Assembly (NCBI RefSeq): GCF_003063355.1
Contig: NZ_NESH01000002.1
Location: 124,001-188,000 of the forward strand
Direction: 5' to 3'
Length of the DNA stretch: 64,000 nucleotides
Source: Limnohabitans sp. Bal53
GTDB taxonomy: Bacteria > Pseudomonadota > Gammaproteobacteria > Burkholderiales > Burkholderiaceae_C
Shown here: positions 37,207-48,440 of the stretch, in pieces
Numbering within the stretch: position 1 is the stretch's first letter
Layout of the letters: the number at the start of each line of letters is the position of its first letter
Program-made: the position numbers and the translations under genes
The notes under the pieces: generated by a model
What the model saw: only the letters and a program-made list of their open reading frames with translations
What the model was told of the DNA's origin: nothing
The model's database searches: none

Positions 37207-37494
37207 TTAAACGCCTTCGACGGCCACCATGCGCATGATGGCTGCGCCTTCTCGGGCTTCGCGGGCTTTGAGGTATTCGGGCAGTTCGTAAAAGGCCTTG
37301 GCGGCCTCGAACGAGGGGAACTTCAAGACCACGATGCGCTCAGGGGCCCAGTCGCCTTCGAGCACTTGCACTTGGCCACCGCGCACGCAGACTTCGGCGC
37401 CTGCGGTTTTCATGGCGGCGGTAGACCACTTTTTGTACTCTTCGTATTGGGTCGGGTTGGTGACCTGAACGTGGGCAATGATATAGCCGCTCAT
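37207..37494 (-). CDS. DUF1330 family protein
   Basis: The 95-residue protein has the DUF1330 (dimeric alpha-beta barrel) pattern: [20 protein letters not shown] at the start and [20 protein letters not shown] in the second half. Its function is not known. It overlaps the stop of kdsA by 4 nt, so it is coupled to it, and is 49 bp before eno. Confidence 0.88.
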   Translation of the reverse strand: MSGYIIAHVQVTNPTQYEEYKKWSTAAMKTAGAEVCVRGGQVQVLEGDWAPERIVVLKFPSFEAAKAFYELPEYLKAREAREGAAIMRMVAVEGV

Positions 37495-38345
37495 GAAAAA
37501 TCATCCTCTAAAAACGGGTTCTTTTTGGTGACGGAATCGAGTTGCACCAGCGTCTCGAGCAGAGCCTTCATCTTTCCCAGGGGCACGGCGTTGGGGCCGT
37601 CCGACCAGGCATCTGCCGGTTTGGGGTGGGTTTCCATGAAGAGACCGGCCACGCCTGCAGCCACACCTGCGCGGGCCAGCACCGGCACCATCTCGCGGGC
37701 GCCGCCGCTGCTGGTGCCTTGGCCGCCGGGTTTTTGCACCGAGTGGGTCACGTCAAACACCACGGGCGCGCCGGTTTTGCGCATCTCGGCCAGGCTGGTC
37801 ATGTCGGCCACCAGGTTGTTGTAGCCAAAGCTCACGCCGCGCTCACAGGCCAAGAAGTTGTCTTCGGGCAAGCCGACTTCGCGCGCCGCGCTGCGGGCTT
37901 TGTCGATGACGTTTTTCATGTCCCAAGGGGCCAAGAATTGGCCCTTCTTGATGTTGACTGGCTTGCCCGATTGCGCCACAGCGCGGATGAAATCGGTCTG
38001 GCGGCACAAAAAGGCGGGGGTCTGCAGCACATCGACCACGCTGGCCACGGTCTTGACCTGAGACTCGTCGTGCACGTCGGTCAGGATCGGCACGCCGATC
38101 TGGCGGCGAACCTCGTCCAGGATTTTCAGACCCGCATCGATGCCCACGCCGCGCTGGGTGTTGCCAGATGAGCGGTTGGCTTTGTCGAACGAGCCTTTGT
38201 AAATGAGAGGGATGCCCAAGTCGGTGCAGGCCTCTTTGAGGCGACCGGCCACTTCGAGGGACATCTCCAGTCCTTCGATGGAGCAGGTGCCCGCAATCAA
38301 AAAGAAGGGTTGGTCCAGGCCAACGTCAAATCCGCACAGTTTCAT
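37491..38345 (-). CDS. kdsA: 3-deoxy-8-phosphooctulonate synthase
   Basis: The 284-residue enzyme makes KDO-8-phosphate from phosphoenolpyruvate and arabinose-5-phosphate for lipopolysaccharide. Motifs are [42 protein letters not shown] and [13 protein letters not shown], and [15 protein letters not shown] later. It has the usual length. The gene follows pyrG after 19 bp and is coupled to DUF1330. Confidence 0.97.
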   Translation of the reverse strand: MKLCGFDVGLDQPFFLIAGTCSIEGLEMSLEVAGRLKEACTDLGIPLIYKGSFDKANRSSGNTQRGVGIDAGLKILDEVRRQIGVPILTDVHDESQVKTVASVVDVLQTPAFLCRQTDFIRAVAQSGKPVNIKKGQFLAPWDMKNVIDKARSAAREVGLPEDNFLACERGVSFGYNNLVADMTSLAEMRKTGAPVVFDVTHSVQKPGGQGTSSGGAREMVPVLARAGVAAGVAGLFMETHPKPADAWSDGPNAVPLGKMKALLETLVQLDSVTKKNPFLEDDFS

Positions 38346-38364
38346 GGAGGACCTCTATGGGGTT

Positions 38365-40217
<1,853 letters not shown>

Positions 40218-40271
40218 TGCGTGACTGGCGTTTGTCTTAGCTTTCGCTTCACTCTGCTACATTCCCCAGCC

Positions 40272-41486
40272 ATGAGCACATTGGCTGGAAAACACATCGT
40301 TCTGGGCTTGTCGGGCGGCATTGCAGCCTTCAAGTCGGCTGAACTCTGCCGCGCCTTGGTCAAGGCGGGCGTCACCGTACAGGTGGTGATGACCGAGGCG
40401 GCCGAGCACTTCATGACGGCGTTGACCATGCAGGCCCTGTCGGGTCGGCCGGTTTACACCTCGCAGTGGGACCCGCGTGAAGCCAACAACATGGCGCACA
40501 TCAACCTGAGCCGCGAGGCCGATGCGATCGTCGTGGCCCCGGCCAGTGCCGACTTCATGGCCAAGTTGCTGCACGGTGGTGCCGACGAACTGCTCAGCCT
40601 GATGTGCTTGGCTCGTCCCATCGACAAAGTGCCTTTGATCGTGGCCCCGGCCATGAACCGTGAGATGTGGAACAACCCGGCTACGCAACGCAACGTGGCC
40701 CAGCTCAAGGCCGATGGCATCCATGTGTTGGATGTGGGGCAGGGCGATCAGGCTTGCGGCGAGACGGGCGACGGGCGCATGCTCGAAGCCGAAGAAATTC
40801 TGGAAGACTTGGAAGCTTTTTTCAGCCCCAAGGTGCTGGCAGGCAAGGCTGTTTTGGTCACGGCCGGTCCCACTTATGAAGCGATTGACCCAGTGCGTGG
40901 CATCACAAACCTCTCGAGTGGGAAGATGGGTTTTGCGATTGCCCGTGCGGCCCGCATGGCGGGTGCGAGTGTCTCGCTGGTCGCGGGCCCCGTGCATTTG
41001 CCAACGCCGCGGGGTGTTCAGCGTGTGGACGTTCGCTCAGCTCGGCAGATGCTCGATGCCGTACAGCTGCAAGTGGGGGCGGCCGATGTGTTCATTGCCA
41101 CGGCTGCTGTGGCCGATTGGCGACCTGCCAACTCGGCCGATCAAAAAATCAAAAAAGATGGTTCAGGTCAAACACCGCAGCTCAGTTTTTTGGAAAACCC
41201 GGACATCCTGGCCACTGTGGCGCAATCGCCCCGAGCGATTTCAGGCCAACTTTTTTGCGTAGGCTTTGCCGCCGAAAGCCATGACTTGCTGGCGCACGCC
41301 ACGGCCAAGCGCCTGCGGAAAGGGGTGCCGCTACTGGTAGGCAACATAGGCCCGGCCACGTTCGGGCAAGACGACAACGCATTGCTTTTGGTGGATGCTG
41401 AGGGCGCTCGCGAGTTGCCTCATGCCAGCAAGCAGGCCTTGGCTGTGCAACTGATCGTCGACATCGCAGCCCGTTTAACCCGATAA
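40272..41486 (+). CDS. coaBC: Phosphopantothenoylcysteine synthetase/decarboxylase
   Basis: The 404-residue bifunctional enzyme makes 4'-phosphopantetheine in the CoA pathway. The N-terminal flavoprotein decarboxylase (CoaC) has GLSGGIAAFKSAEL, an HINLSREAD segment with the active His, and VAPAMNREMW. The C-terminal CoaB has VLVTAGPTYEAIDPVRGITN and later FVGFAAES-type CVGFAAESHDLL. The start is ATG 40272; a longer frame through the inverted repeat is not supported. dut follows 75 bp later. Confidence 0.97.
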   Translation: MSTLAGKHIVLGLSGGIAAFKSAELCRALVKAGVTVQVVMTEAAEHFMTALTMQALSGRPVYTSQWDPREANNMAHINLSREADAIVVAPASADFMAKLLHGGADELLSLMCLARPIDKVPLIVAPAMNREMWNNPATQRNVAQLKADGIHVLDVGQGDQACGETGDGRMLEAEEILEDLEAFFSPKVLAGKAVLVTAGPTYEAIDPVRGITNLSSGKMGFAIARAARMAGASVSLVAGPVHLPTPRGVQRVDVRSARQMLDAVQLQVGAADVFIATAAVADWRPANSADQKIKKDGSGQTPQLSFLENPDILATVAQSPRAISGQLFCVGFAAESHDLLAHATAKRLRKGVPLLVGNIGPATFGQDDNALLLVDAEGARELPHASKQALAVQLIVDIAARLTR

Positions 41487-41561
41487 GCCATGCTTGGGTT
41501 CAGCGTTCAGGAAACAGCCTGAAGACAACTCCAACACCTCACGAACTACGAGCAACCGCAA

Positions 41562-42011
41562 ATGAACATCGACCTCAAAATCATCGACGCCCGCATGACA
41601 GATCATTTGCCTGCCTATGCCACGCCCGGCAGCGCAGGACTGGATTTGCGTGCCTGCCTGAACGAGCCTTTGACCCTGCAGCCCAACGCTTGGCAACTTG
41701 TTCCCACAGGCATTGCGGTGCACCTGAAAGACCCAGGCTACGCCGCCATGCTGCTGCCGCGCTCGGGTTTGGGCCATAAACATGGCATCGTGTTGGGCAA
41801 TCTGGTGGGCTTGATTGACAGCGATTACCAGGGGCAGTTGATGGTCAGTGCTTGGAACCGCAGCGATGTGGCTTTCACCATCGAGCCGATGGAGCGCATC
41901 GCGCAAATGGTCATCGTGCCCGTGGTGCAGGCGACATTCAACGTGGTGTCTGAGTTTGATGCACCCAGCGAGCGTGGTGAGGGTGGTTACGGCTCGACCG
42001 GCAAAAAATAA
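41562..42011 (+). CDS. dut: dUTP pyrophosphatase
   Basis: The 149-residue trimeric dUTPase hydrolyses dUTP to dUMP. The five motifs are visible: [47 protein letters not shown] and [11 protein letters not shown]. It has the typical length. It lies downstream of coaBC, the common proteobacterial order, and converges with the FKBP gene across a small terminator. Confidence 0.97.
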   Translation: MNIDLKIIDARMTDHLPAYATPGSAGLDLRACLNEPLTLQPNAWQLVPTGIAVHLKDPGYAAMLLPRSGLGHKHGIVLGNLVGLIDSDYQGQLMVSAWNRSDVAFTIEPMERIAQMVIVPVVQATFNVVSEFDAPSERGEGGYGSTGKK

Positions 42012-42031
42012 GCGCCTCGGTGGGCGCTTTT
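42010..42031. terminator. Convergent terminator dut / FKBP
   Basis: AAGCGCC and GGCGCTT pair around a short loop with four T on the dut side and a TAT-AAAA stretch on the other, between two convergent stops. The stem is only 7 bp. Confidence 0.6.
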
Positions 42032-42039
42032 CGTTGAGA

Positions 42040-42573
42040 TCAGTGCAGTGTGGGCATCGTCAGGCTGCCCTCGTCGCCGACTTCGATTTTGAAAAAGCCC
42101 GTGCCGCAGCTGCCGCTGCCCACTTCGGCCTCAGTCGGCTCGCGTACCGATTCCACTTTCAGGTGCAAACGCAGCGCAATGCCCGACAGCGGGTGGTTAC
42201 CGTCCAGCACCACGTGCTCGGGGTAAATTTCGGTCACGGTGTAGAGCACGTTGCGCGGTGCGTCGGGGTGGCAGCCCTCGGGCAGGGCCGTGCCTTCGAT
42301 CGTGAGGCCCGGCTCTAGCCCCTCAGGAAAGAGGGCCAGGGGTTCCAGAAACAACAGGTTCTCGTCAAAGTCGCCAAAGGCGTCTTCGGGCTCCAGGTGC
42401 AGGTCGACCTTGGCGCCTTTTTCGTGGCCTTGCAAGGCTTCCTCGATCTTGGGCAGCAGGTCTTGGCCGCCAATGAAGAATTCAACAGGCTCGTCCAGGG
42501 TGTCCAGAACTTCGCCCAGCGTGTCTTTGAGTGTCCAGGTCAGTGCGACCACAGAAGGTGTCTTGATTTCCAT
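42040..42573 (-). CDS. SlyD-like FKBP peptidyl-prolyl isomerase
   Basis: The 177-residue protein is an FKBP of the SlyD type: WTLKDTLGEVLDTLDEP, LLPKIEEALQGHEKGAKVDL, EPEDAFGDFDENLL and VLDGNHPLSGIALRLHLKV (typical of SlyD's VDGNHxLAGxxLxFxVxV). The C-terminal His-rich metal tail of SlyD is absent, replaced by CGTGFFKIEVG. The start is ATG 42573; a longer frame to 42732 is unsupported. It helps folding. Confidence 0.92.
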   Translation of the reverse strand: MEIKTPSVVALTWTLKDTLGEVLDTLDEPVEFFIGGQDLLPKIEEALQGHEKGAKVDLHLEPEDAFGDFDENLLFLEPLALFPEGLEPGLTIEGTALPEGCHPDAPRNVLYTVTEIYPEHVVLDGNHPLSGIALRLHLKVESVREPTEAEVGSGSCGTGFFKIEVGDEGSLTMPTLH

Positions 42574-42660
42574 AGGACAATTGTCGCAGTTTGGCGGCCG
42601 ATTTTTGGCCGCCTTGTCTTTGCGCGCAGGTCTTTGGGTCTGTGCAACCGGATGACCCCC

Positions 42661-43782
42661 ATGAACACAGAACAACCCTTGGCCCTGCTCGGCGGCCTGA
42701 CGCCCAGCCAATTCATGAAACGCCATTGGCAAAAGAAGCCCTTGCTGGTGCGCAACGCCATCCCGGGCTTTGTGCCCTGTGTGGGCCGTGCCGACTTGGT
42801 GACCTTGGCGGGGCAGGAGGGCGTGGAGTCGCGTTTGATTGTGGATTCACCCAAGGGCTGGAAGATGAAGCACGGCCCGTTCCCGAAGCGCAGTCTGCCG
42901 CCGTTTAGCCAGAAAAAATGGACCTTTTTGGTGCAAGGCGTCGACTTGCACCACGACGGCGTGCATGCGCTGATGCAGCAGTTCCGATTTGTGCCCGATG
43001 CCCGGCTGGACGATGTGATGATCAGCTACGCCACCGATGGCGGCGGTGTGGGGCCGCACTTTGACAGCTACGACGTGTTTTTGTTGCAGGCCCATGGGCA
43101 GCGCCGCTGGCGCATCGGCCGCAACAAAGATCTGAGCCTGCAGCCAGGCGTGCCACTCAAAATTTTGCAAAATTTTGAAGCCGAAGAAGAGTTTTTGCTC
43201 AACCCCGGCGACATGCTGTACCTGCCCCCGAAATACGCCCACGACGGCGTGGCCGAGGGCGAGTGCATGACCTGGTCCATGGGCTTTCGGGCACCCCAAG
43301 AGGGTGAGTTGGCCCGCGAGCTTTTGATGGGTTTGGCCGATGAGGCTTTTGACGGTGTGGGTGATGCGCTTTACCGTGATCCGAAACAACCGGCAGTGGC
43401 CTCTCCTGCCGCTATTCCACCGTCTTTGGCTGGCTTCGCACGGCAAGTGGTTGATAAAGCACTGAAAAACCCTCAGTTGCTCGACAGCTTGCTGGGGGAG
43501 TACCTGACCGAGCCGAAGGCCCATGTTTGGTTCGATGGCACACCCGGCGAGTTGGATGTGTCAGCAGGCGTGCAACTCGATCGGCGCACCAAAATGATGT
43601 ACGACGCGCAGCATATTTTTATCAACGGGGAAAGCTTCAAGGTCGCAGGGCGCGATGCCGTTGTTTTGCGTCAATTGGCGGATGATCGCGTCATGATCGG
43701 GAAAAAAGCAAAAACTTTAAGTGCAGATGCCAAGGATGCGTTGGCCGATTGGGCCGCTGCGGGATGGCTGCAGGCCTTGTGA
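42661..43782 (+). CDS. Cupin/JmjC ribosomal oxygenase (RoxA/YcfD-like)
   Basis: The 373-residue 2-oxoglutarate- and iron-dependent oxygenase has the metal motif GPHFDSYDVFLLQ (H-x-D) and a second His in LPPKYAHDGVAEG. The start MNTEQPLALLGGLTPSQFM and KRHWQKKPLLVRNA match the YcfD group, which hydroxylates ribosomal protein L16 in E. coli. The start is ATG 42661; ATG 42652 is also in frame. It is divergent from the FKBP gene (88-bp gap). Confidence 0.92.
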   Translation: MNTEQPLALLGGLTPSQFMKRHWQKKPLLVRNAIPGFVPCVGRADLVTLAGQEGVESRLIVDSPKGWKMKHGPFPKRSLPPFSQKKWTFLVQGVDLHHDGVHALMQQFRFVPDARLDDVMISYATDGGGVGPHFDSYDVFLLQAHGQRRWRIGRNKDLSLQPGVPLKILQNFEAEEEFLLNPGDMLYLPPKYAHDGVAEGECMTWSMGFRAPQEGELARELLMGLADEAFDGVGDALYRDPKQPAVASPAAIPPSLAGFARQVVDKALKNPQLLDSLLGEYLTEPKAHVWFDGTPGELDVSAGVQLDRRTKMMYDAQHIFINGESFKVAGRDAVVLRQLADDRVMIGKKAKTLSADAKDALADWAAAGWLQAL

Positions 43783-43864
43783 TCGCTTGTGTTGGGCACG
43801 TCTTTTTGCACCATTTACAGGCAAGGCCAGGGCCGGCTGGCCTGTGTCCGATTAGGGAAAACGC

Positions 43865-43870
43865 TATAAT
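43865..43870 (+). promoter_or_regulatory. Promoter -10 box of the small lipoprotein gene
   Basis: A perfect TATAAT is followed by a leader of about 110 nt before the lipoprotein ATG. The -35 region (CTGTGT, 17 bp upstream) is a weak match. Confidence 0.6.
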
Positions 43871-43875
43871 GAGTG

Positions 43876-43912
43876 ACTGAGTACAAAAGAGCTCGAGTGC
43901 TTTTGACTCAGT
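43876..43912 (+). other. Stem-loop in the leader of the small lipoprotein gene
   Basis: ACTGAGT plus CAAAAG pairs with CTTTTG plus ACTCAGT, a 13-bp stem with one bulged A and a 10-nt loop (AGCTCGAGTG). It begins just after the -10 box, at the 5' end of the predicted transcript. Confidence 0.75.
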
Positions 43913-43984
43913 TTCGGCAGCTGTCATGGTTGTCGAAGCAATTTCCGGAAATTGTTTTCTCATTCATAAATTAGGAAAATCAAA

Positions 43985-44188
43985 ATGAACAAATCCCTCG
44001 TTCTGGCAACCATCATCGCTGCAGCTGCTTTGTCCGCTTGCGGCAAAAAAGAAGAAGTCGCTGCTCCTGCTCCTGCTCCAGCAGCAGCACCTGCTGCCGT
44101 GGAAGCTTCGGCTCCTGCTGCTGCGGAAGCCTCGGCTCCTGCCGCTGACGCTTCGGCTCCTGCTGCTGACGCATCTGCTGCCAAGTGA
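43985..44188 (+). CDS. Small Ala/Pro-rich lipoprotein (67 aa)
   Basis: The protein has a lipobox: LATIIAAAALSACGKK, with the lipidated Cys at about residue 19. The mature part is almost entirely repeats of APA and EASAPAAD units. It is likely an abundant small outer-membrane lipoprotein of unknown role. It has its own promoter, a structured leader and a strong terminator. Confidence 0.85.
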   Translation: MNKSLVLATIIAAAALSACGKKEEVAAPAPAPAAAPAAVEASAPAAAEASAPAADASAPAADASAAK

Positions 44189-44222
44189 TGGTCTTCATCC
44201 GGTGAAAACCGGATGGGTCATG

Positions 44223-44251
44223 AAAAAACCCCGCTGAGCGGGGTTTTTTTT
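44223..44251. terminator. Strong terminator after the small lipoprotein gene
   Basis: AAAAAACCCCGCT and AGCGGGGTTTTTTTT form a long stem with A and T runs. It serves the lipoprotein on the plus strand and, in mirror image, the end of bamC on the minus strand. Confidence 0.92.
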
Positions 44252-44269
44252 CGTCTAGCGCTTTGGGTG

Positions 44270-45373
44270 TCAGCGCAACTCGGTTGCAATCAACTTCAAA
44301 ATCCGCTCGGCATCCTGGGCCGATGGCTCGGGTTGACCGCTGGCCGCGAGCACGCGCAGCGTGCTTTGGTTTTCGCCTGACGGTGTGAGCTTGATCTGGT
44401 ATTTGGTGAGCGTCGATGGGGTGTCTTTCTTGCTGCTGAACAGACGCCCGAGGAATCCCGTGGGTTCGCCGGTGGTGCCTGCAGCCACATAGCGCACAAA
44501 GTACACGCCTGCGGAGCGGTCGCGGTCTTCCACCGTGAAGCCGCTGCGGTCCAAAGCAACACCTGTGCGGCGCCATGCACGGTCCATGCTGTCTTGCAGC
44601 ACGATGACGGCTTGGCCATTGAGGTTGGTGACTTGGCTGCCGGTGGTCGCTGCGGTTGGCGCCGCATTGGCGGTTTTGGCCGCTTCTGGCGAGGTGCCCA
44701 ACTTGACCATCAAGCGGCGAAGGAATTCGATTTCCAATTCAGGGTCGCTTGGGCGGGGCTGCCAGATGATGCGCTCCTTTTGAGCGTCCGCGTAATTTTC
44801 AACCATGCCACGGTGGGTGATGTAAATCTCGACCCCGCCTTGGGCATTGCGCTCGACACGGGTTCTGAACTTGTCACGCTCTCCTGTGGAGTACAACGAG
44901 TCCAGCACTTTGCCCAGTGTTTTGCGAATGAGGTCTTGGGGCAGTTTGGCCCTGTTTTCTGCCCATTCGGTTTCCATGATGCCGACATCGGGGGCATCGG
45001 TGACCAGCACAAAACCATTGCTGGTCCAGAACTCGCGCAGGGGCTCCCAGACTTTGTCGGCGGGCATGCTGGCCACCAGCCAGCGTTGGTTGCCTTGGCG
45101 CTCCATCCTGACCTGTCCCAATTCGTTGGACGCTGTGCCTGCACCGGCCACGCGAGTGCCCGCATTTTGAAAGCCTGAAGCCGTGGCCGAAGTGCTTTCG
45201 AGGGCGTAACGCGATTCCTTGCGCAACTGCGTCAGGTCCGGAGGCACTTCGAGTGTGGGTGCTTTGACCGCGCTTTTGTAGTCGATCTTGTCTTCCTGCA
45301 TCAGCGAGCAGCCGCTGAGCAAACTGGCTAAGGCCAGCACTGTGGCGGTGTGCTTGAAAGGAGCAGAGGACAT
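44270..45373 (-). CDS. bamC: Outer-membrane assembly lipoprotein BamC (NlpB)
   Basis: The 367-residue lipoprotein has a lipobox LLSGCS at residues 18-23 (ALASLLSGCSLMQEDK) and the BamC body (LEVPPDLTQLRKESRYAL, WLVASMPADKVWEPLREFW, VGIMETEWAENRA, MVENYADAQKERIIWQ). It is part of the BAM complex that inserts outer-membrane proteins. It follows dapA; an ATG at 45418 overlapping the dapA stop would add 15 residues, but the start at 45373 gives a more normal signal peptide. Confidence 0.92.
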   Translation of the reverse strand: MSSAPFKHTATVLALASLLSGCSLMQEDKIDYKSAVKAPTLEVPPDLTQLRKESRYALESTSATASGFQNAGTRVAGAGTASNELGQVRMERQGNQRWLVASMPADKVWEPLREFWTSNGFVLVTDAPDVGIMETEWAENRAKLPQDLIRKTLGKVLDSLYSTGERDKFRTRVERNAQGGVEIYITHRGMVENYADAQKERIIWQPRPSDPELEIEFLRRLMVKLGTSPEAAKTANAAPTAATTGSQVTNLNGQAVIVLQDSMDRAWRRTGVALDRSGFTVEDRDRSAGVYFVRYVAAGTTGEPTGFLGRLFSSKKDTPSTLTKYQIKLTPSGENQSTLRVLAASGQPEPSAQDAERILKLIATELR

Positions 45374-45417
45374 GGCGTTGAAAAACAGAGGGTTCACAAA
45401 ATTCCTTGGGTTGTCCA

Positions 45418-46314
45418 TCAAATCAGGCCGCTGGCCTTCAAGGCCGCTTCGACCACGGGTTGCTGTGAGGGGGACAGTTCGGTCATGGGCAAACGCAGGG
45501 TGGGGCCGCACAGACCCATGCGCTGCATGGCCCATTTGACGGGGATGGGGTTGGCTTCCACAAACAGGTTTTTGTGCACGGGCAACATTTTGAATTGGAT
45601 GCGCATGGCTTCTTGAACGTCGCCACGCAGCGCGGCCATGCACAGCTCGTGCATCTGGCGGGGTGCCACGTTGGCGGTCACACTGATGTTGCCGGCGCCG
45701 CCGCACAACATCAGGGCTACGGCAGTGGCGTCATCGCCTGAGAAGACGGCGAAATCTGGGGGCACTTCCCGGATCAGCCATTGCGCGCGCTCAATGTTGC
45801 TGGTGGCTTCCTTGATGCCGATGATGCCCGGCACCTGGGCCAGGCGCAGAACGGTCTCGTGCTGGAGATCGGCCACGGTGCGGCCTGGCACGTTGTAGAG
45901 AATCACGGGCAGCGACGGCACCGCCTCGGCAATGGCTTTGAAGTGCTGGTACAGGCCTTCTTGGGTGGGCTTGTTGTAGTAGGGCACCACCTGCAGCTGG
46001 GCATCGGCACCAACTTGATGTGCAAATTTGGCCAGATTGATCGCTTCGGCGGTGGAGTTGGCGCCACAGCCGGCAATGATGGGGATGCGTTTGGCCGCTT
46101 GCTCGACCGAGACGCGGATGATTTCGCAGTGCTCGTCCACGGTCACCGTGGGGGATTCTCCCGAAGTGCCCACCACCACGATGGCATCAGTGCCTTCGGC
46201 CACATGCCAGTCGATCAGTTTTCGCAAAGTGGGGTAATCGACTTTGCCGTCTGCGAGCATGGGGGTGATCAAGGCAGGGATGCTGCCACGGATGGGGCGA
46301 AATTCGGTGGTCAT
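45418..46314 (-). CDS. dapA: 4-hydroxy-tetrahydrodipicolinate synthase
   Basis: The 298-residue enzyme of lysine/diaminopimelate synthesis condenses pyruvate and aspartate semialdehyde. Motifs: [54 protein letters not shown], and the Schiff-base lysine in IGIKEATSN. The gene is upstream of bamC on the same strand, the same pairing as in E. coli. Confidence 0.97.
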   Translation of the reverse strand: MTTEFRPIRGSIPALITPMLADGKVDYPTLRKLIDWHVAEGTDAIVVVGTSGESPTVTVDEHCEIIRVSVEQAAKRIPIIAGCGANSTAEAINLAKFAHQVGADAQLQVVPYYNKPTQEGLYQHFKAIAEAVPSLPVILYNVPGRTVADLQHETVLRLAQVPGIIGIKEATSNIERAQWLIREVPPDFAVFSGDDATAVALMLCGGAGNISVTANVAPRQMHELCMAALRGDVQEAMRIQFKMLPVHKNLFVEANPIPVKWAMQRMGLCGPTLRLPMTELSPSQQPVVEAALKASGLI

Positions 46315-46427
46315 GTCAGGGGTTTCTGAGCAGGAAAAAGAACCATTCTAACGAGTGCAAGTGATGGGGCGTTTGGTGTGCCCTTGGCCGGGGCCAAGCC
46401 ATGCAAACTCACCAGGCTGACGAGTTT

Positions 46428-46973
46428 TCAGGCGGCTTGCAAGGGCCAGCGCTCGATGGCCCCGGATGAACCGGCACGCACCGCGGCGATGCGCTGCACA
46501 AAACGCTCAGGCGAGGCTTCAAAACCGTCTTCGTAGGCCACTGTGCGCAGGCCTTGGGTGGCCTGGAGCAGCTCGCCAGCTTGCAGTAAAAAATCAGGCC
46601 GCGATGGTTTACCCACGCTTTCATTGCCCATGGCAAAGGTTTCGTAGATCAGCACACCCCCTGGGGCCACACTCGCCACCAGGGTGGGGAGCAGGGGACG
46701 CCAGAGGTAATTTGTGACCACCACGCCAGCGAATGTTTGACCGGCAAAGGGCCAAGGACCGTTTTCGATGTCGGCGCAAATGACCTCGCCACTGGCTTGG
46801 GCCATGGCCACGGCTTCGGGATTGCGGTCCACGCCGGTGACACGGTGTCCCAGCGCGGCCAAATAACGCAGGTGGCGACCTGCGCCGCAGGCCACATCGA
46901 GCACGGTGCTGTTCGGGGCGATCAAGTGGGCCCAGCGTTGGACCCAGGCAGAGGGGTTTTCAGTTCCGTGCAT
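46428..46973 (-). CDS. Class I SAM-dependent methyltransferase
   Basis: The 181-residue protein has the SAM-binding motif STVLDVACGAGRHLRYLA and the following acidic position in VTGVDRNPEAV, with later motif FAGVVVTNYLWRPLL. The small size and sequence style resemble TehB/UbiE-like methyltransferases. The substrate is unknown. It follows the 39-residue membrane gene and the MFS gene on the same strand, so it may be in their operon. Confidence 0.85.
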   Translation of the reverse strand: MHGTENPSAWVQRWAHLIAPNSTVLDVACGAGRHLRYLAALGHRVTGVDRNPEAVAMAQASGEVICADIENGPWPFAGQTFAGVVVTNYLWRPLLPTLVASVAPGGVLIYETFAMGNESVGKPSRPDFLLQAGELLQATQGLRTVAYEDGFEASPERFVQRIAAVRAGSSGAIERWPLQAA

Positions 46974-46990
46974 GTTCAGTCAGGTTGAAG

Positions 46991-47110
46991 TTAAAAACAC
47001 GACCACAGCTGGTCGGCCAGCATCAGCACCACATCCGGTTGTGCATACAGCCCGAACGTGATGGCCAATGTGATGGCTGCCAGCAGCCAAAGGGTGCTGC
47101 GGGTGTTCAT
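46991..47110 (-). CDS. Small membrane protein (39 aa) coupled to the MFS gene
   Basis: The frame encodes MNTRSTLWLLAAITLAI followed by TFGLYAQPDVVLMLADQLW and SCF. It is one hydrophobic helix followed by a short amphipathic end. Its ATG (47108-47110) overlaps the TGA of the MFS gene (47107-47109) in an ATGA arrangement, the mark of translational coupling. It was too short for automatic calling at normal limits. Its function is unknown; it could be a subunit or regulator of the transporter. Confidence 0.7.
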   Translation of the reverse strand: MNTRSTLWLLAAITLAITFGLYAQPDVVLMLADQLWSCF

Positions 47111-48318
47111 GCAGTTCGGGGCGATGGACGCAGGATGGGGCTCTCACGCACGGGCAGGTTCACCAGAGCTGCCAATACACCCAGTGCAATGGCCAGGTAC
47201 CAAACGATGTCGTAGCTGCCGGTCTTGTCGTACAAATAGCCGCCCAGCCACACCCCCATGAAGGAGCCAATCTGGTGGCCGAAAAAGATGAAGCCGCTGA
47301 GCATGGACAAATGCGCGACGCCAAAAATATGCGCCACCGCCGCATTGGTGGGCGGCACGGTGGACAACCACAGCAAACCCATCACGGCCGAGAAGATGTA
47401 AACGCTGGTGGGCGACAATGGCACCAGCAGGAACAGCGTGATCGCCACCGAGCGCGAGATGTAAATGGTGGCCAGGATGTGCTTTTTGGGGATTTGTGGG
47501 CCCATGGTGCCCGCAATGTAGGTGCCCACCACGTTGAACAAGCCAATCAGGGCCAGCGCGTAACTGGCCACTTGCGGGGCCATGCCCTGGTCTTTCAGGT
47601 AACTGGGCATGTGCACACCGATGAACACCACCTGGAAGCCGCAAACAAAATAACCTGCCATCAGCAGCTGAAAGCTCGGGTATTTGAAGGCTTCTTGCAA
47701 CGACTGGAGGATGGTTTGTTCGCGTTTGATCTGGCCCGGCGCGTGCAAAGCCGGCTCGCGCAGCCCCCAAGCCATAGGAATGATGAGCACGGTCGCGGCG
47801 GCCAAAATCATCAGGGCGTTTTGCCAACCCGCTTGGCTGATCAGCATGCCTTCCACCGGCACCATCAAAAATTGTCCGAAGCTGCCGGCAGCTGCCGCAA
47901 TGCCCATGGCCCAAGAACGGCGCTCGGCGGGCACGTTGCGCCCGATCACGCCATAAATCACGGCGTAGGTGGTGCCTGCCTGCGCCGTGCCGATGATGAC
48001 GCCCGTGAACAGCGCAAACATCCAGGGCGTTTGGGCCTGGGCCATGCCCACCAGCCCCAGGCCGTAAAGCAAAGCCCCGGTCGTGATGACGCGGAAGGCG
48101 CCAAACTTGTCGGCCAGCATGCCCGCAAAAATGCCCATGAAGCCCCAGGCCAGGTTTTGGAGGGCCATGGCGAAGCCGAATTCTTGGCGGCCCCATCCCT
48201 GTGCTTGGGTGATGGGTTGCAGCCACAGGCCAAAGCCGTGGCGAATGCCCATGGACAGCGTGACGATGGCCGCGCCGCAAATCAGCACCTGGGTCAGGGA
48301 AAGGGGTTTGTGTTGCAT
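47107..48318 (-). CDS. MFS transporter
   Basis: The 403-residue protein has about 12 membrane segments and the MFS loop pattern (FAGMLADKFGAFRVITTG near residue 65). Other segments are LSMGIRHGFGLWLQPITQ and FVCGFQVVFIGVHMPSYL, which resemble the oxalate/formate antiporter-like or monocarboxylate-type MFS group. The substrate is not predictable. It is divergent from parE (122-bp gap). Confidence 0.88.
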   Translation of the reverse strand: MQHKPLSLTQVLICGAAIVTLSMGIRHGFGLWLQPITQAQGWGRQEFGFAMALQNLAWGFMGIFAGMLADKFGAFRVITTGALLYGLGLVGMAQAQTPWMFALFTGVIIGTAQAGTTYAVIYGVIGRNVPAERRSWAMGIAAAAGSFGQFLMVPVEGMLISQAGWQNALMILAAATVLIIPMAWGLREPALHAPGQIKREQTILQSLQEAFKYPSFQLLMAGYFVCGFQVVFIGVHMPSYLKDQGMAPQVASYALALIGLFNVVGTYIAGTMGPQIPKKHILATIYISRSVAITLFLLVPLSPTSVYIFSAVMGLLWLSTVPPTNAAVAHIFGVAHLSMLSGFIFFGHQIGSFMGVWLGGYLYDKTGSYDIVWYLAIALGVLAALVNLPVRESPILRPSPRTA

Positions 48319-48440
48319 CCCCTGACTTTAACCAATGTGATGCGGCCGCATCGTCGCTCAGTTGCCTGCGGCCCATCCAGTCGCCAAGCACTGTTTTTGC
48401 ATCCAGTGCTGGGCGTGAAATCCCACTACAATCCGCGACC

